Part shown: piece after piece, positions 11,459 through 22,376 of the stretch
Position numbering within the stretch: position 1 is the first letter of the stretch
How the letters are laid out: every line of letters starts with the position of its first letter
Origin: Diplolepis rosae
Lineage: Eukaryota; Arthropoda; Insecta; Hymenoptera; Diplolepididae
Direction: 5' to 3'
Assembly (NCBI GenBank): GCA_030998225.1
Contig: JAPYXD010000715.1
Location: forward strand, 8,374,501-8,438,500
Length of the DNA: 64,000 nucleotides
The notes under the pieces: generated by a model
What the model was told of the DNA's origin: nothing
Seen by the model: only the letters and a program-made list of their open reading frames with translations
Database searches by the model: none
Program-made: the position numbers and the translations under genes

Positions 11459-12440
11459 ATACACTGAGAAAAAAGATTCTTAGATCCAAAGAAATGTATT
11501 TAATTGATTCCATTTCTTTGTATCAAACAATTCGTTACCCAATTCAATTAAATATTTTTTAGAAGCATGAAACGCGTGCTTTGATTCAAAGAAATAATTT
11601 ATTTGATAGGCATTTCTTTAATACAAAGAAATATTTCTTTGCTTGTGAATGTGAGCGAATTAACTCAACCAATTCATATCTTTGAAACTAAGTACCTAGT
11701 TTATTTGAATCTTGTTTTCGCACTCAAAGAAATATTTATTTGATTCAATAAGTCCTATTTTTTGAATTCAACAAGACGTATTTGAATCAAATAATTTATC
11801 CATGGATGAATCAAGCTTTAGGTTTTCTTGAATCAAGGAAATATTTATTTAATTGAGGCATTCATTAATTAATTTAGGAAGATATTTATTCGATTCAAAG
11901 AGTTGATAAATGTATATCAATGTAACGTTTTTTTATATGAATAAAATATTGTGTTTACATAAATATATATTTCTTTAGTTGAAAGAAATATTTTTTGTGA
12001 ACAGTAGAATGGAAGAATTCATTCAAAAATGAACATTTATTTCAAAGAAAACAATATTTTGTTGAAATGACTGCAAGTACTTTCAGTTAAAATAAATAAT
12101 TTCTTTTATATAAATGTTTGGCATCATTGTTACAATTGTCAATCTTTTTAAACTTGAAACATATTTTCTATAGAATTGAAAATTTATCATTCCCGTTCTA
12201 AGAAACATTCGCTCTCATTATCAACTTGAAATGTATCATTCCAAACAAATATTCGTCCCACCGTAGTATCCATTTTTTTCTATATTCAACTGTTTGTCAT
12301 AGTTGATATAAACATACATATATATACTTCCAAATGTGAAATATGTTTCATAGGGTTGAAGATTTATCAGTCTCTTCAAAGGAAATATTCGTTTTGATTC
12401 ACAATATCAAATATATCATTTAAAACTTAATTCAATTATA
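11459..12440. repeat. Degenerate ATTCAAAGAAATA-type repeat array
   Basis: The left end is ACACTGAGAAAAAAG. The body is made of loosely repeated TTTGATTCAAAGAAATA and TTGAATCAA motifs in both orientations. Similar sequence at 31800-31982 ends with the inverse CTTTTTTCTGAGTGTA, suggesting one MITE-like family. Confidence 0.5.
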
Positions 12441-13142
12441 ATTACTTTTTTATTTTTCACTTAGGTTTTTTAAATTAAATTGATTTTACAAAAATTCAAG
12501 CAGCAAAAGTCTTGATAAATTTATAACATAAAATCTCAAAAATCTACACAAGATTTAGATTTTACATAAATTTCTTAGGAACAATAATAATTTGGAATTC
12601 ACAATTGTATAATTTATATTTTGAAACTATACAACACAGAAAATAAAAGAATTTCCATTTAAATGTTTTTACACAAGATTCTTGTTTATATTAATGTAAT
12701 TTTTGAATATATATTTTAAAATTTAGTTTCATTAAACTTCATACGTATAGTTATAATAAAAATGTATACTAAATATTAATTAATAATTATATTATATATT
12801 TATCAATAATCATAATTGTAATAATTTTAAAAAATATTTTATGATTAATTTATCAAAATAGTTGATTTATTTTTACTTGAGTGAGGCTCAAAAGCTCTAG
12901 TCACGACACATTTCTCTCACAAGCTCTGAATAACTCTTGCAGTCACTATATAAGAAAGTTCCAAATTTTACGTCTCAGGATTGTAAGCGAGCGTGTGCGT
13001 GATTCGACGAAAGCGTATCGTCCTATATATAAGTTTTAGTTATTAGGTTTATATTTGCGAAGTTGTATATTTAAGTGTATTTGCGATAGAAAATATGATT
13101 GGCTGCGACAGAATGGTGTGAATGTAATTGTATGATGTTTAT

Positions 13143-13600
13143 TAAACTTAAGTATGTAACTATGAACGTATTAATGTGATTAATGTTTTTAAATTATTCA
13201 ATGTTTTATTAAAACAATTAAAATAGTAAATTGTAATGACCCTTGATTTAATTTATAATAGACTTCTTCATTTATGGACCCTAAAGCCAATGCAATTTAT
13301 TAAATATTTTGAATTCAAAATAATTCTGAATGTTTGAATATAAAATGTTTAAATATTTGAAAAATACATAAATTATATCAAAATTAGCACACGAAATCGT
13401 ACACTAACTTTAATTTGGTATGAAGTAAAATTGAAAATAAATCCTTTAGAATAAAACATTTTGAAAAAACTTTCAGAATACATAACATATTATAAATGAA
13501 AATTTCAATATATACGTATAAATAAAAAATTTGATTATTCAAAAGTAAAATATATTATACCTAATATTTTATCGAACAGCACATTGGTGTGGGGATACAC
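13143..13600. other. No gene; short repeat shared with the 43-kb Penelope-like region
   Basis: Blocks TGACCCTTGATTTAATTTAT and GGACCCTAAAGCCAATGCAA (13235-13303) also occur next to the hammerhead-like motif at 42965-43030, the second in inverted orientation. This suggests a relic of the same retroelement terminus. Confidence 0.5.
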
Positions 13601-13925
13601 ATTTTTAAAATTACACGACTTTTTGTAACATGTTCAACCCCAGCATATAGAATTCAGAAAAGACTTTCTACAATTATATAATTAGGTTAACAAATCACTA
13701 TGAAGACATACTGAAAAAAATCTTTTAAAATTTTAATTTTTTTACATACTTATTAATTTCCTTCAAAGAGATCTAAATTAAAATTTCTTTTGTAATATCT
13801 TTCTATAAAATAAATCACTTTAACGAAAGTTGAAACTCCAGGTCAACCTGTGTAATTTCCGATGGTAGTTTATATATGTATACAAATTGTCATGTAGAAG
13901 ATGTAAATTCCAAAAAATTTTATAG
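13601..13925. repeat. Partial copy of the 1-7091 foldback arm
   Basis: It matches 3110-3420 and its mirror, including AATCACTATGAAGACATACT, GAAACTCCAGGTCAA and TTTCCGATGGTAGTTTATAT, with scattered differences. Confidence 0.7.
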
Positions 13926-14640
13926 TTACAAAGCTTCAAAATTTTGTAATTAAATTTTTAATATAAAACTTTAAGCATTTATTGACCTTGAATTCCATTG
14001 GAAAATTTGTTGTTTACTGTTCAAATCTTCCTCCGATTTCAGAAGAACAGACAAATTAAAAATTACAAAATATTTCATTAAAAAAATTGAACTCGTCCAT
14101 ATGATCTTGTCATATTGTAACAAGATTTGAACACTTCGGACAAAACTTTTTATGTAATATTTAATATCGATAAATATTTACATGTTCATATGAAGATATT
14201 AATGAACACATATTTTAGCTTTTTAATTTATCCACATCTGTTAGAAAATTTTTCCTTTCCATAGACCATTTCATTTTTTAAATGAAAAGTCTGTGCTTAG
14301 GCTACAAAAATGTGAAATGAAAATATTTCTAACATAAAACTGAGAATGTAAATTTTAAACTTGAATTTTATGTTTATCTCTTCTTAATAGAAAATATCTG
14401 TCTAACTAAAAAGTTTTTAAATGCACAAAATTGATAAGAAGTATGGAAATTTGAATAGGAAAATATATATTGATTCAAATTTGGAACATTTATTGGCATC
14501 AAATTTTACTGAAAGTTTATTTTTGAAGTGTTTAAATGCTTATAAAATTTTACACGATATTTCAGATTTTTTCCAAAATATCGGGAAAAAAGTGTTGTCT
14601 CTTAAATAACATATTTAGTAAATTTGAAATTGTCGTCTGC
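13926..14640. other. AT-rich stretch, no recognisable gene
   Basis: A 62-codon open frame at 14421-14609 (+) matches nothing known and has low-complexity AT-rich composition. Nothing else was seen. Confidence 0.5.
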
Positions 14641-15089
14641 TTCGCGCCTCTTTTGCACGGTTTCGACAGAAATACACAATTCTCAATTCCGACTCGATAA
14701 CCGAAATACCGAAAGCGTGAAATCTAAAAATAGCATTGCATGAAGGAAGCGAGGAGAATAAGGAGAAGTGGGACGTGTCGTTCTCGCCTGCAAGAGCGAC
14801 GAGGAAGAAACAAGGGCAGTGCACGCCGCTGCCACTCCATAGAAATTCTGATGGTAAATCATTTCTGGATTTCATAACTTTCATTATTTACCGACGCGCA
14901 AAGTACACCTTTTGCGCAACGCGTTCAGAGGGCGCGTTTATCAGACCACTTTTGTGTAATTCTCTTATTCCATTACTTTAGCATTCTCCCAACTCATCTC
15001 TGGATGTACCTATATGTCAGTACCAATTCAAAAGTTTCATTCTCGATTCCATTTCTTTCCAGATTTTGACATTTCAATGCTACTCATGG

Positions 15090-15246
15090 TGCATTTATAC
15101 CTCTGCTCCGTGACCGGATCGTACAGAAAATACATAAGAGTAAAGGAGACAGACAGTGTAAAATTGGACAAAAAAAAACGTCTATCTTTTTTGCTCTTAT
15201 GTATTTTCTGTCCACACCGGTCAGGTAGACAGAGGTATAAATTGAC
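15090..15246. repeat. Hairpin, about 58-bp arms
   Basis: CAGAAAATACATAAGAG on the left pairs with CTCTTATGTATTTTCTG on the right. Pairing extends outward through GACCGG/CCGGTC and ATACCTCTG/CAGAGGTAT. The hairpin explains the overlapping open frames on both strands here. Confidence 0.75.
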
Positions 15247-15249
15247 CAT

Positions 15250-17379
15250 CCACGGAGACTAGATATAAGGAGACCAATCTCCATATATCCATTCCCGAAA
15301 TGAAGTTCTGCCAAGTACATATTTACAAAACTCCCCGATGGGGGCATGTTTGTTCCCTGGGTGCAAAATGGCGACGCCTAATACACGATGCTTATAGACC
15401 GTAGATCAGCCCCCGGAATCTCTGGAGTTGAAAATGTCACAGATGTTGACCGTTGGCCACCGTGTCGCTGGCTGTTCATGAGGCCGACCTTATACAGATT
15501 AGCATTATAGAACATTGAAATTTAACGTTTTTTGTGAAAAATTGGTGTCTGAAGTGCTTTTGTGTGCTTTTTAGGTAAATTGGAATGGTTTTAACAGTCG
15601 GTGATATAAAAATTTAAGTGAAAATGCGGAAATTTGTTGCTGTAGGTTGCAAAACAGGCTACACGTAATGCTCTGAAAAAAAAGAATTGATTCTGAAATT
15701 ATTGATTCAATTTGATCGATTAATCGGTTAAAAAGATGATTTTTGAATCGATCTTCAAAAATCGATACCTTTTTCTGAAAATGATAAATTTCTGTAAAAT
15801 AACCTTTTTTAAAAATGTTTTATAACAATTGGAGATATAATTGTCACTTGCATATTTTGTGAATTTAAATTATCAAAATAAAAAAGTGTTTATATCAATA
15901 AAAAAGGAAATTCGGCTTAAAAAACACACTATATTTGCGAATCAGGAACGTTTTTTATTTTTTTAAATTGCACAATTTCTAAAGCAATGCGTATTATTAG
16001 TGATAAAGTTTCTGACATAAATATGAAGTATTACTATAAAGTTTATAATATTAATATACTTTGAACTTTGCATATCACTTAAAGTATTATTTATGATAAA
16101 ATTTCTGGCATAAATATGAAGTATTACTATAAAGTTTATAATATTAATATACTTTGAACTTTGCATATCACTTAAAGTATTATTTTTGATAAAATTTCTG
16201 GCATAAATATGAAGTATTATTATAAAGTTTATAAAATGAATATACTTTGTATATCACATTAAGGATATTCTCGTGGTCGACCCCTTGATCTCACTTTTAA
16301 ACTAAAAAACAGTTCATAGGAACAGTTCATAGAAATAGGAAAAAAAGAAAGGAGAATCGTTCGTAAAGATCGAAAAAAAATATCAATCCAACCGATTAAT
16401 CGAGTAAAAAAGATCGATCTCCGTAGAATCGAATCGAGATCGCCCATCCCTAATTATAGATAAAATACACATAATAAATTATGTGCATATGAGATCTAAA
16501 TATCCGTTATATTATTATGAAATATAGTATATTATGTTGATTATTATTTATTACAAACATCTTTGTTCTTAGTGTTTTCAAATACTTATAAAGGAATTTT
16601 ATAAATTCTTTATATTTGTTACTTTTTCAAATGTACGTTCATTCCTTATGTGAAAGTTTTGTTCATAAAAATGTAATTTTTTCAATTACTGAGAAGTTTT
16701 AAAATATAAAATACAAAATGTCCTATAATAAAATCTAATTTTTCTAACAAAATCAAGATGATATAATTAATACCCGTATTATAATTCAATTTGATGGAAT
16801 TCCAATAGCCAATTTTTCTATTATAATATGTAAGACTGATATAATATCAGTAATATTTATAATATAAATAAATATTGTATTTTTATTTAATAATCACAAT
16901 GTAAATATTAATGTTAAAACGAAGATAACAGAACTTTGATTTCAATTTCCAGCCAGAATTACAAAGACAATTTTCGCCCAAATTTTAAGCATATTACCCT
17001 TTATATCAGTAAAAATTGCTTTAAATAATATTTAAAACTTTCTAATTTAATGTGTCGTAAAAAAAATATGATCAAGTAGTTTTTATCCCCAAAAATTTAA
17101 TTTTTATGCATTTTTCCTATGCATTAAAATGAACTCAGGCCTCATGAACAATCAGCGCCCCTAGCGGCCACGGTCAATTCTTGTGACACTTTCGTTTCGC
17201 GGATTACGTGCATTCTGGCTAAGATGCAGGGGGCTGCTGTAGATGCCGCTATTTTGCACTCAGGGAACACACGTGCCCTCATCGGGACGTTTCCTAACTA
17301 AGTACTTTGCTGAACTTCATTTCGTGTTTTGTGAAGTACGGCCATAAGCGATTGGTCTCCTTATATCTAGTCTCCATGG
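15250..17379. mobile_element. 2.1-kb element with about 250-bp inverted ends
   Basis: The ends CCACGGAGACTAGATATAAG (left) and the inverse of CCATGGAGACTAGATATAAG (right) match closely. Diverged pairing continues for about 250 bp through AAATGAAGTTC, CGCCATTTTGCAC and the CTCATGAACA/TGTTCATGAG blocks. The interior is AT-rich and contains a 93-bp tandem repeat. No transposase was seen. Confidence 0.75.
16000..16258. repeat. 93-bp tandem repeat, about 2.7 copies
   Basis: The phrase ATATGAAGTATTA recurs at 16021, 16114 and 16207, exactly 93 bp apart. The first two units are nearly identical; the third is partly degraded. Confidence 0.9.
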
Positions 17380-18540
17380 CACCATCAATGCCCACTTACT
17401 AACCGGCTATCGGGTTGCGGGGGTTTTGTTTGCATTGATATTAGTTCTTGCTATTATAACTTGGCGGCGCTGATGCTCATTTTCACTTTTTTACGTGCCC
17501 TCGTAAAATACATGTTAGCGGACGTACTAAACTATGAATATCGACAGTGGAGACTTAGGAAAGTGGTTGTGAAAAAAAATGTTCTTGCAATTTTTTGTTA
17601 TGAACAATTCCTTTATTGATGATATTTACAGTTAATGTTTATCTTGATTTAACGCCTGCGATACTGCATTTTTTCATTGTTTGTGACATTTGGAAAACTT
17701 AAGTTGTAATATATGTAGCAGGCAAAAGAAAGACTGACGCTATCAAATACTCAGGTAGGTAAAACATATTTTGGGCGTTGACCGTTACGGCACACGCTAT
17801 ACACTATTAACCGTACATCGAAACTAGAATTGCATACACAGTTCACAAAATATTTGTGTGGAATGATACAATTTCTCTAAAATTACGAGTGTTCAGAAAA
17901 TAAGAAAATGTATTATTGCAAATTTACACAAATGGCATGTGTTATGTTACAAACACGTGTAACATTACTTCATCCAGCGATGTAAATAAATAGACCCTTC
18001 GAGCCACAGAGTAATACCACATAACTTGAAAAGAACATTTCTGTTCACGACTTCTAAAATTATCTCGTGTCGGTAAAGCCACTGCTAAGTTTTCTAATTT
18101 TATTTTACAGAACATCATTTACACATCGACGAAAACTATAAAATATAATGCAATTATTTGTTAATTTGATCAATATTATAGATACAATATCCAATTGTAC
18201 CTTTTTCAGAAATATCATTGAAACAGGTTGAATGAATCGGATCCAATGATGTTTCTGAAATGGGTTCTATCATGTTAAATAATAAAAATGCGAGTTATCT
18301 AAAAAGTACAGCGGATACACCGGTTCGAAGTAGAGTCTGCCAGAACGAGGCTAGCGACTTATTAGTATTATTAAATACTCAATAAGATTAATAATGAGAT
18401 TCCATTATTTCTCTTTCATTTGCAGAGAACACGTCAGTGAATCAAATATAGGGAGCCGACGTTTCTGTCCGCTCTCCGAGAATCGACCACTTAGTTAAAC
18501 ACTCGCCGTGTACAATTTCCTATTTGGACCTAAGAATGGA
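17380..18540. other. No recognisable gene
   Basis: There are no open frames with recognisable motifs and no clear repeats. A possible outer flank of the 15250-17379 element lies at 17380-17420. Confidence 0.5.
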
Positions 18541-19239
18541 CAGAATGCGCCACCAGAATCTGGATAAATAAAACAACTTTCTTAGGAACACTTTTTATTG
18601 AAAAATTAATCAAAAACTTTTTACATGGGATTAGGGCATCTACAGTAGATAATGATTATTTGATGTACCCACCGTTAGCTTCAATTACAGCCTCCATTCT
18701 TGGTCTGAAGCGCCCGCATGCCCTCTGCAAGGTAGCGTAGTCCATTTCGGAGAGCGTTGCTTCAATAGCGATCATTAATGAGTTCACATTAGGATGCCGA
18801 AACTTGGTGACTTTTTCAATTACGCTCCAAACGTAGTTATCCAAGGGATTCAAATCAGGACTATTGGAAAGCCAGAATACCTTGGACCAGAACATGTCAT
18901 CGTTGTCTGAGAGACAGTTCTAGACAGAATGAATCGTGTGGGCCGATGTATTGCCTTGTTGGAAAACATGTGGCCTTCCCAACGCAATATGTTCAATCCA
19001 TATGTATCGAAAGAACCGATTTATTACCGTTGCTGATCGCCCAACGCGAAGGCCTTCGATTATCACGGCGCTCCGATTGTATCACTCATTTTTATTCGAC
19101 ATAGCGACAATTTAAGGGTTAACATTATAATTTACTAAAGTCAGCTAACTACTCGGACGCCTAAAGCAACCTCTGCTGGAGGCATACTTTCGCGGCATGT
19201 GCAAATTGAAATTTGACCAGATTTTGGTGGCACACCCTG
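18541..19239 (-). pseudogene. Deleted Tc1/mariner-superfamily transposase with terminal repeats
   Basis: Inverted ends are CAGAATGCGCCACCAGAATC (left) and the inverse of CAGGGTGTGCCACCAAAATC (right). On the minus strand the N-terminal helix-turn-helix remnant (around RSAVIIEGLRVGRS) is joined, after a deletion, to the end of the DDE domain: PHVFQQGNTSAH, then SPDLNPLDNYVW. The second catalytic Asp of the usual QQD motif is Gly here, and an in-frame stop lies between these two motifs. The last 79 codons (18895-18656), ending in the GGYI motif, remain open. The copy is clearly inactive. Confidence 0.85.
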
Positions 19240-19271
19240 TATAATAAATGTGATATTAATATTAATTAAAA

Positions 19272-20566
19272 CAGGCCTCACAGACCGGTCCCTATATTCC
19301 CTATTGTTGAGGTCCCTAAAGTCCCCTATTTTCACGATTTGGTCCCTAAAGTACCTTATTTTCAGCCATTAGTGTGCATTTTTTAAAATTTGTATAAAAT
19401 CGAGGTATACAAATGTTGCATTTTTCTAATGACCTCACTATTTTGAAACTCATTAAATAATATTCAAATTTCGAGCGCTTTTATTCAAGAAATTATGATT
19501 GGTCGATGTACGCACTGCCTCAGCCAATAACATCAGCGACGAACGACATGTTAATGTTAGGTGTAATAGGTGAAACCATCGCAATAATGATATAAATATC
19601 ACTCAGAATTTAAAAGACCTAAGAATTTAAAAAGAAGTCTATACATGTAACCGATACAGTAGTATTGCACGGAAAAAACAGTATAGCTGTTCGACCTATA
19701 CCGGTATGTAGTGTCTCGACCCATGCGATATAGGTGAGACAACTATACTGGTTTGCCGCGCGACCTATACATTGCTTCGCATGCACGCGACTCTAACCTT
19801 GAAATAAGAAAGAAGTGTCATTTTTTCGAGGTGTTTTTTCGAAGCGTTTGTCAATTTGTTTGGAGCATTTTTTCTTTCTTTGAAAGATCATTGTTGCGTA
19901 TCGCGTATTGTTTTATCACACGCGAAAATTCACAAGAGCGATAACGATGGCATAATATTTTGTTTACGATCGCTATACATGGTATTGTCATATCAACGAA
20001 CTTGTATAGCTGTCTCACCTGTACTCGTATAGTTCTGAAGAACATACCGTAGCATTGGTCTGATAGCAATATTTTCTGGTTCTGAGGACCAAGATATAGT
20101 TCTCTTAGCTATACTGTTTTTTTAGTGTGTATTAGTAATTTATTTAAACTTAAAATTAAGTCAAGAAAACTCATATTGTGTTATTAGAAGTATACTTATT
20201 AATGAAAAGACTGAAATTTAAAGAAATAAGATTCATTCTTTAACCAAAGTATAAAACATATAAAAAAAGGAAATTTTGTTGAGAGTTAATTGAAATTTAA
20301 TTTAATTAGTCTGACATACTCTATAAATCTGAATTAGTCAAAATCTACTGATTATCAGTGAAATTTGAATATATTTATTACTTACTAAAGTAAAAAGTAT
20401 TACGTATTTATTTACTTTTTATTAAGAGTTTATTCTTTTCAATAACCTTGTTTCATACCTAATTTTTGTTAAAAAATGTACCCTATGAGCGTAAAAAAGG
20501 TCCCTATGGGCAAGAAAAAAGGTCCCTATACACCCTATTTTTTATCCCAAAGTACTGTGAGACCTG
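19272..20566. mobile_element. CAGGCCTCACA-ended element, copy 1
   Basis: The left end is CAGGCCTCACAGACCGGTCC and the right end is the inverse of CAGGTCTCACAGTAC. Subterminal GGTCCCTA-type motifs recur at both ends (for example GGTCCCTAAAGTCCCC and AAAAGGTCCCTATGGGC). TTAAAA flanks both sides (19266-19271 and 20567-20572). It is non-coding. A nested MITE occupies 19667-20128. Copy 2 is at 42038-45483. The subterminal repeats are reminiscent of hAT-like or CACTA-like elements, but the superfamily is not settled. Confidence 0.8.
19667..20128. mobile_element. 462-bp MITE nested in copy 1, 5-bp duplication GTATT
   Basis: Its ends are GCACGGAAAAAACAGTATAG and the inverse of ACACTAAAAAAACAGTATAG. 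GTATT flanks it at 19662-19666 and 20129-20133. The homologous site in copy 2 (42451-42460) lacks the MITE but carries GTATT twice in a row. Confidence 0.8.
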
Positions 20567-20640
20567 TTAAAAGAAATTGAATGCAGTCGAAAGACCTGGA
20601 CTCAAATCCTGAAACGTTTGAAAACCTGATAAATAAGACA

Positions 20641-21508
20641 GTGTTAAAAATGTTGAACTCAACCTTCCTAATTAATTTCAAATTAATTAGTTGAGTTTGA
20701 AATTTTGTCACTGCCTACATTATCGGAGGATCACTAGTCGCGTATCAGATAGGATACGTTGTCGACAGGTGTCCTCGTAGACAATTTCAAACTCTTATAT
20801 CGAAAATAATGCAAATAAATTCAATATTTAAAGAATTTGAAAATCTTTCTGTGGAAAAAATGACGCTTTCGACTGCGCTGGGATTCGAGCCCAGGTCTTT
20901 CGATTGCCGGTCGACTGCTCTAACCACTGAGCTACACAGGCGTCCGACATCTCTTCCTCCACAGGAAGATACTAATTAATTTGAAATCATTTACAGCCGC
21001 AAGGCTGAGCCACTAGGCGATATAAGGAGATCTTCCTGTGGAGAAAGAGATGTCGGACGCCTGTGTAGCTCAGTGGTTAGAGCAGTCGACCGGCAATCGA
21101 AAGACCTGGGCTCGAATCCCAGCGCAGTCGAAAGCGTCATTTTTTCCACAGAAAGATTTTCAAATTCTTTAAATATTGAATTTATTTGCATTATTTTCGA
21201 TATAAGAGTTTGAAATTGTCTACGAGGACACCTGTCGACAACGTATCCTATCTGATACGCGACTAGTGATCCTCCGATAATGTAGGCAGTGACAAAATTT
21301 CAAACTCAACTAATTAATTTGAAATCATTTACAGCCGCAAGGCTGAGCCACTAGGCGATATAAGGAGATCTTCCTGTGGAGAAAGAGATGTCGGACGCCT
21401 GTGTAGCTCAGTGGTTAGAGCAGTCGACCGGCAATCGAAAGACCTGGACTCGAATCCCAGCGCAGTCGAAAGCGTCATTTTTTCCACAGAAAGATTTTCA
21501 AATACTTC
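20641..21508. repeat. Cluster of three tRNA-like repeats (one inverted, two tandem)
   Basis: tRNA-like cores lie at 20871-20941 (-), 21059-21129 (+) and 21397-21467 (+). Each folds as a cloverleaf: D-arm GCTC-AGTGGTTA-GAGC, T-arm CTGGG-CTCGAAT-CCCAG, and an acceptor pairing 6 of 7. The anticodon arm pairs 4 of 5, and the loop has C at position 33, where tRNAs have U. The nominal anticodon is GGC. The plus copies repeat with a 338-bp period, and the first copy is inverted. Outside the core, GACGC/GCGTC and CTGTGGA.../...TCCACAG extend the stem. It reads as a tRNA-derived SINE-like family, not working tRNA genes. Confidence 0.75.
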
Positions 21509-22376
21509 CTAATTAATATTAATAATTTATTAAAAATTATTCAAACATTCATTATTATTTTAAAACCTTTCTTCTTTGAAAATAATAAAATTTTTATTTT
21601 CAAACAAATATTTTTTTTGAGTCCTGTACAAGGTTTGTAAAAGATTTTGTGACTAGTTCATCCGCAGTTCTTTTGGATGTTATTCCTACATCATACATTA
21701 TATCTTTGTTCCTAAATTAGATCAAAGTAAGGTCCTCAAGGGAGAGTTGAGACAACTTTACTCCCATTTTGATTGGTGTAACATAACCGGAATTGATGTT
21801 AGGTGAATAATATAGTGAATAATACTTACTTTTGAAGACATGGATTTAAAAATTTACTGAAAATAATATTGTTTAAATAAAAGATAGATACCTTGGTTAG
21901 ATACCAATTTTAATTTAATATAAAAATGATCAAATATGTAAATGAAGAAGTGTGAAAAAAGTAAATATTCTTTAAAAAATCTTAAAATAAATTTGAAATG
22001 GAATATTATGAAATATTTACCACTAAATTTTTATGTTTCAAAAATATGAGTGAATTAATAATTAATGCCGGAAAAAGGTATTTTCATAGAATTTGTAAAC
22101 ATAATTTATTAAAACATCTGTTTAAAAATGCTTATACTGTCGTACACCTTAATTTTCTCTTTCGCATTAGCTTGATTAGTCATTCGCAGCCTAAACAGTA
22201 AATAAATTGCGTAAAATTTTATCTGTCAAATCGTGACATGGTAAAATATGAGACGTAGGAATTGTTTGAAATCGAGGAATGAAAAATTGTACAAATTTAT
22301 TTTCTTAGACATTAGAATTGCAGGATGCCGCGATCGGAAAATATTTTCCATTTCTTTGAACATATTAAACGTCGCC
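21509..22376. other. AT-rich, no recognisable gene
   Basis: Only low-complexity short open frames were found (the longest at 21998-22201, 67 codons, unrecognised). Confidence 0.5.

Larger units (their letters stand above)
8984..13142. mobile_element. 4.2-kb element with about 620-bp inverted terminal repeats
   Basis: The left end (8984-9610) is the diverged inverse of the right end (about 12530-13142). Shared landmarks are ATTCACACCAT, TACGCTTTCGTCGAATCACG (left) against CGTGATTCGACGAAAGCGTA (right), and CACTATATAAGAAAGTTCC. The interior is filled with other repeats (9618-10572, 10620-10860, 11340-12440) and encodes no recognisable protein. No clear target duplication is visible. Confidence 0.8.

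Noticed and set aside
15014..15347. Three overlapping open frames on both strands
   Set aside because: They are produced by the hairpin at 15090-15246, which reads similarly in both directions.
21059..21129. Functional tRNA gene
   Set aside because: Cloverleaf pairing is good, but C at position 33, one acceptor mismatch, the anticodon-stem mismatch and the dispersed repeated context argue for a tRNA-derived repeat.
20991..21191. Open frame with a GFEPRSFDCRSTALTTEL-type peptide (also at 28722-28919 and 48580-48780)
   Set aside because: It is the antisense reading of the tRNA-like core and recurs at every copy of that repeat; not a protein gene.
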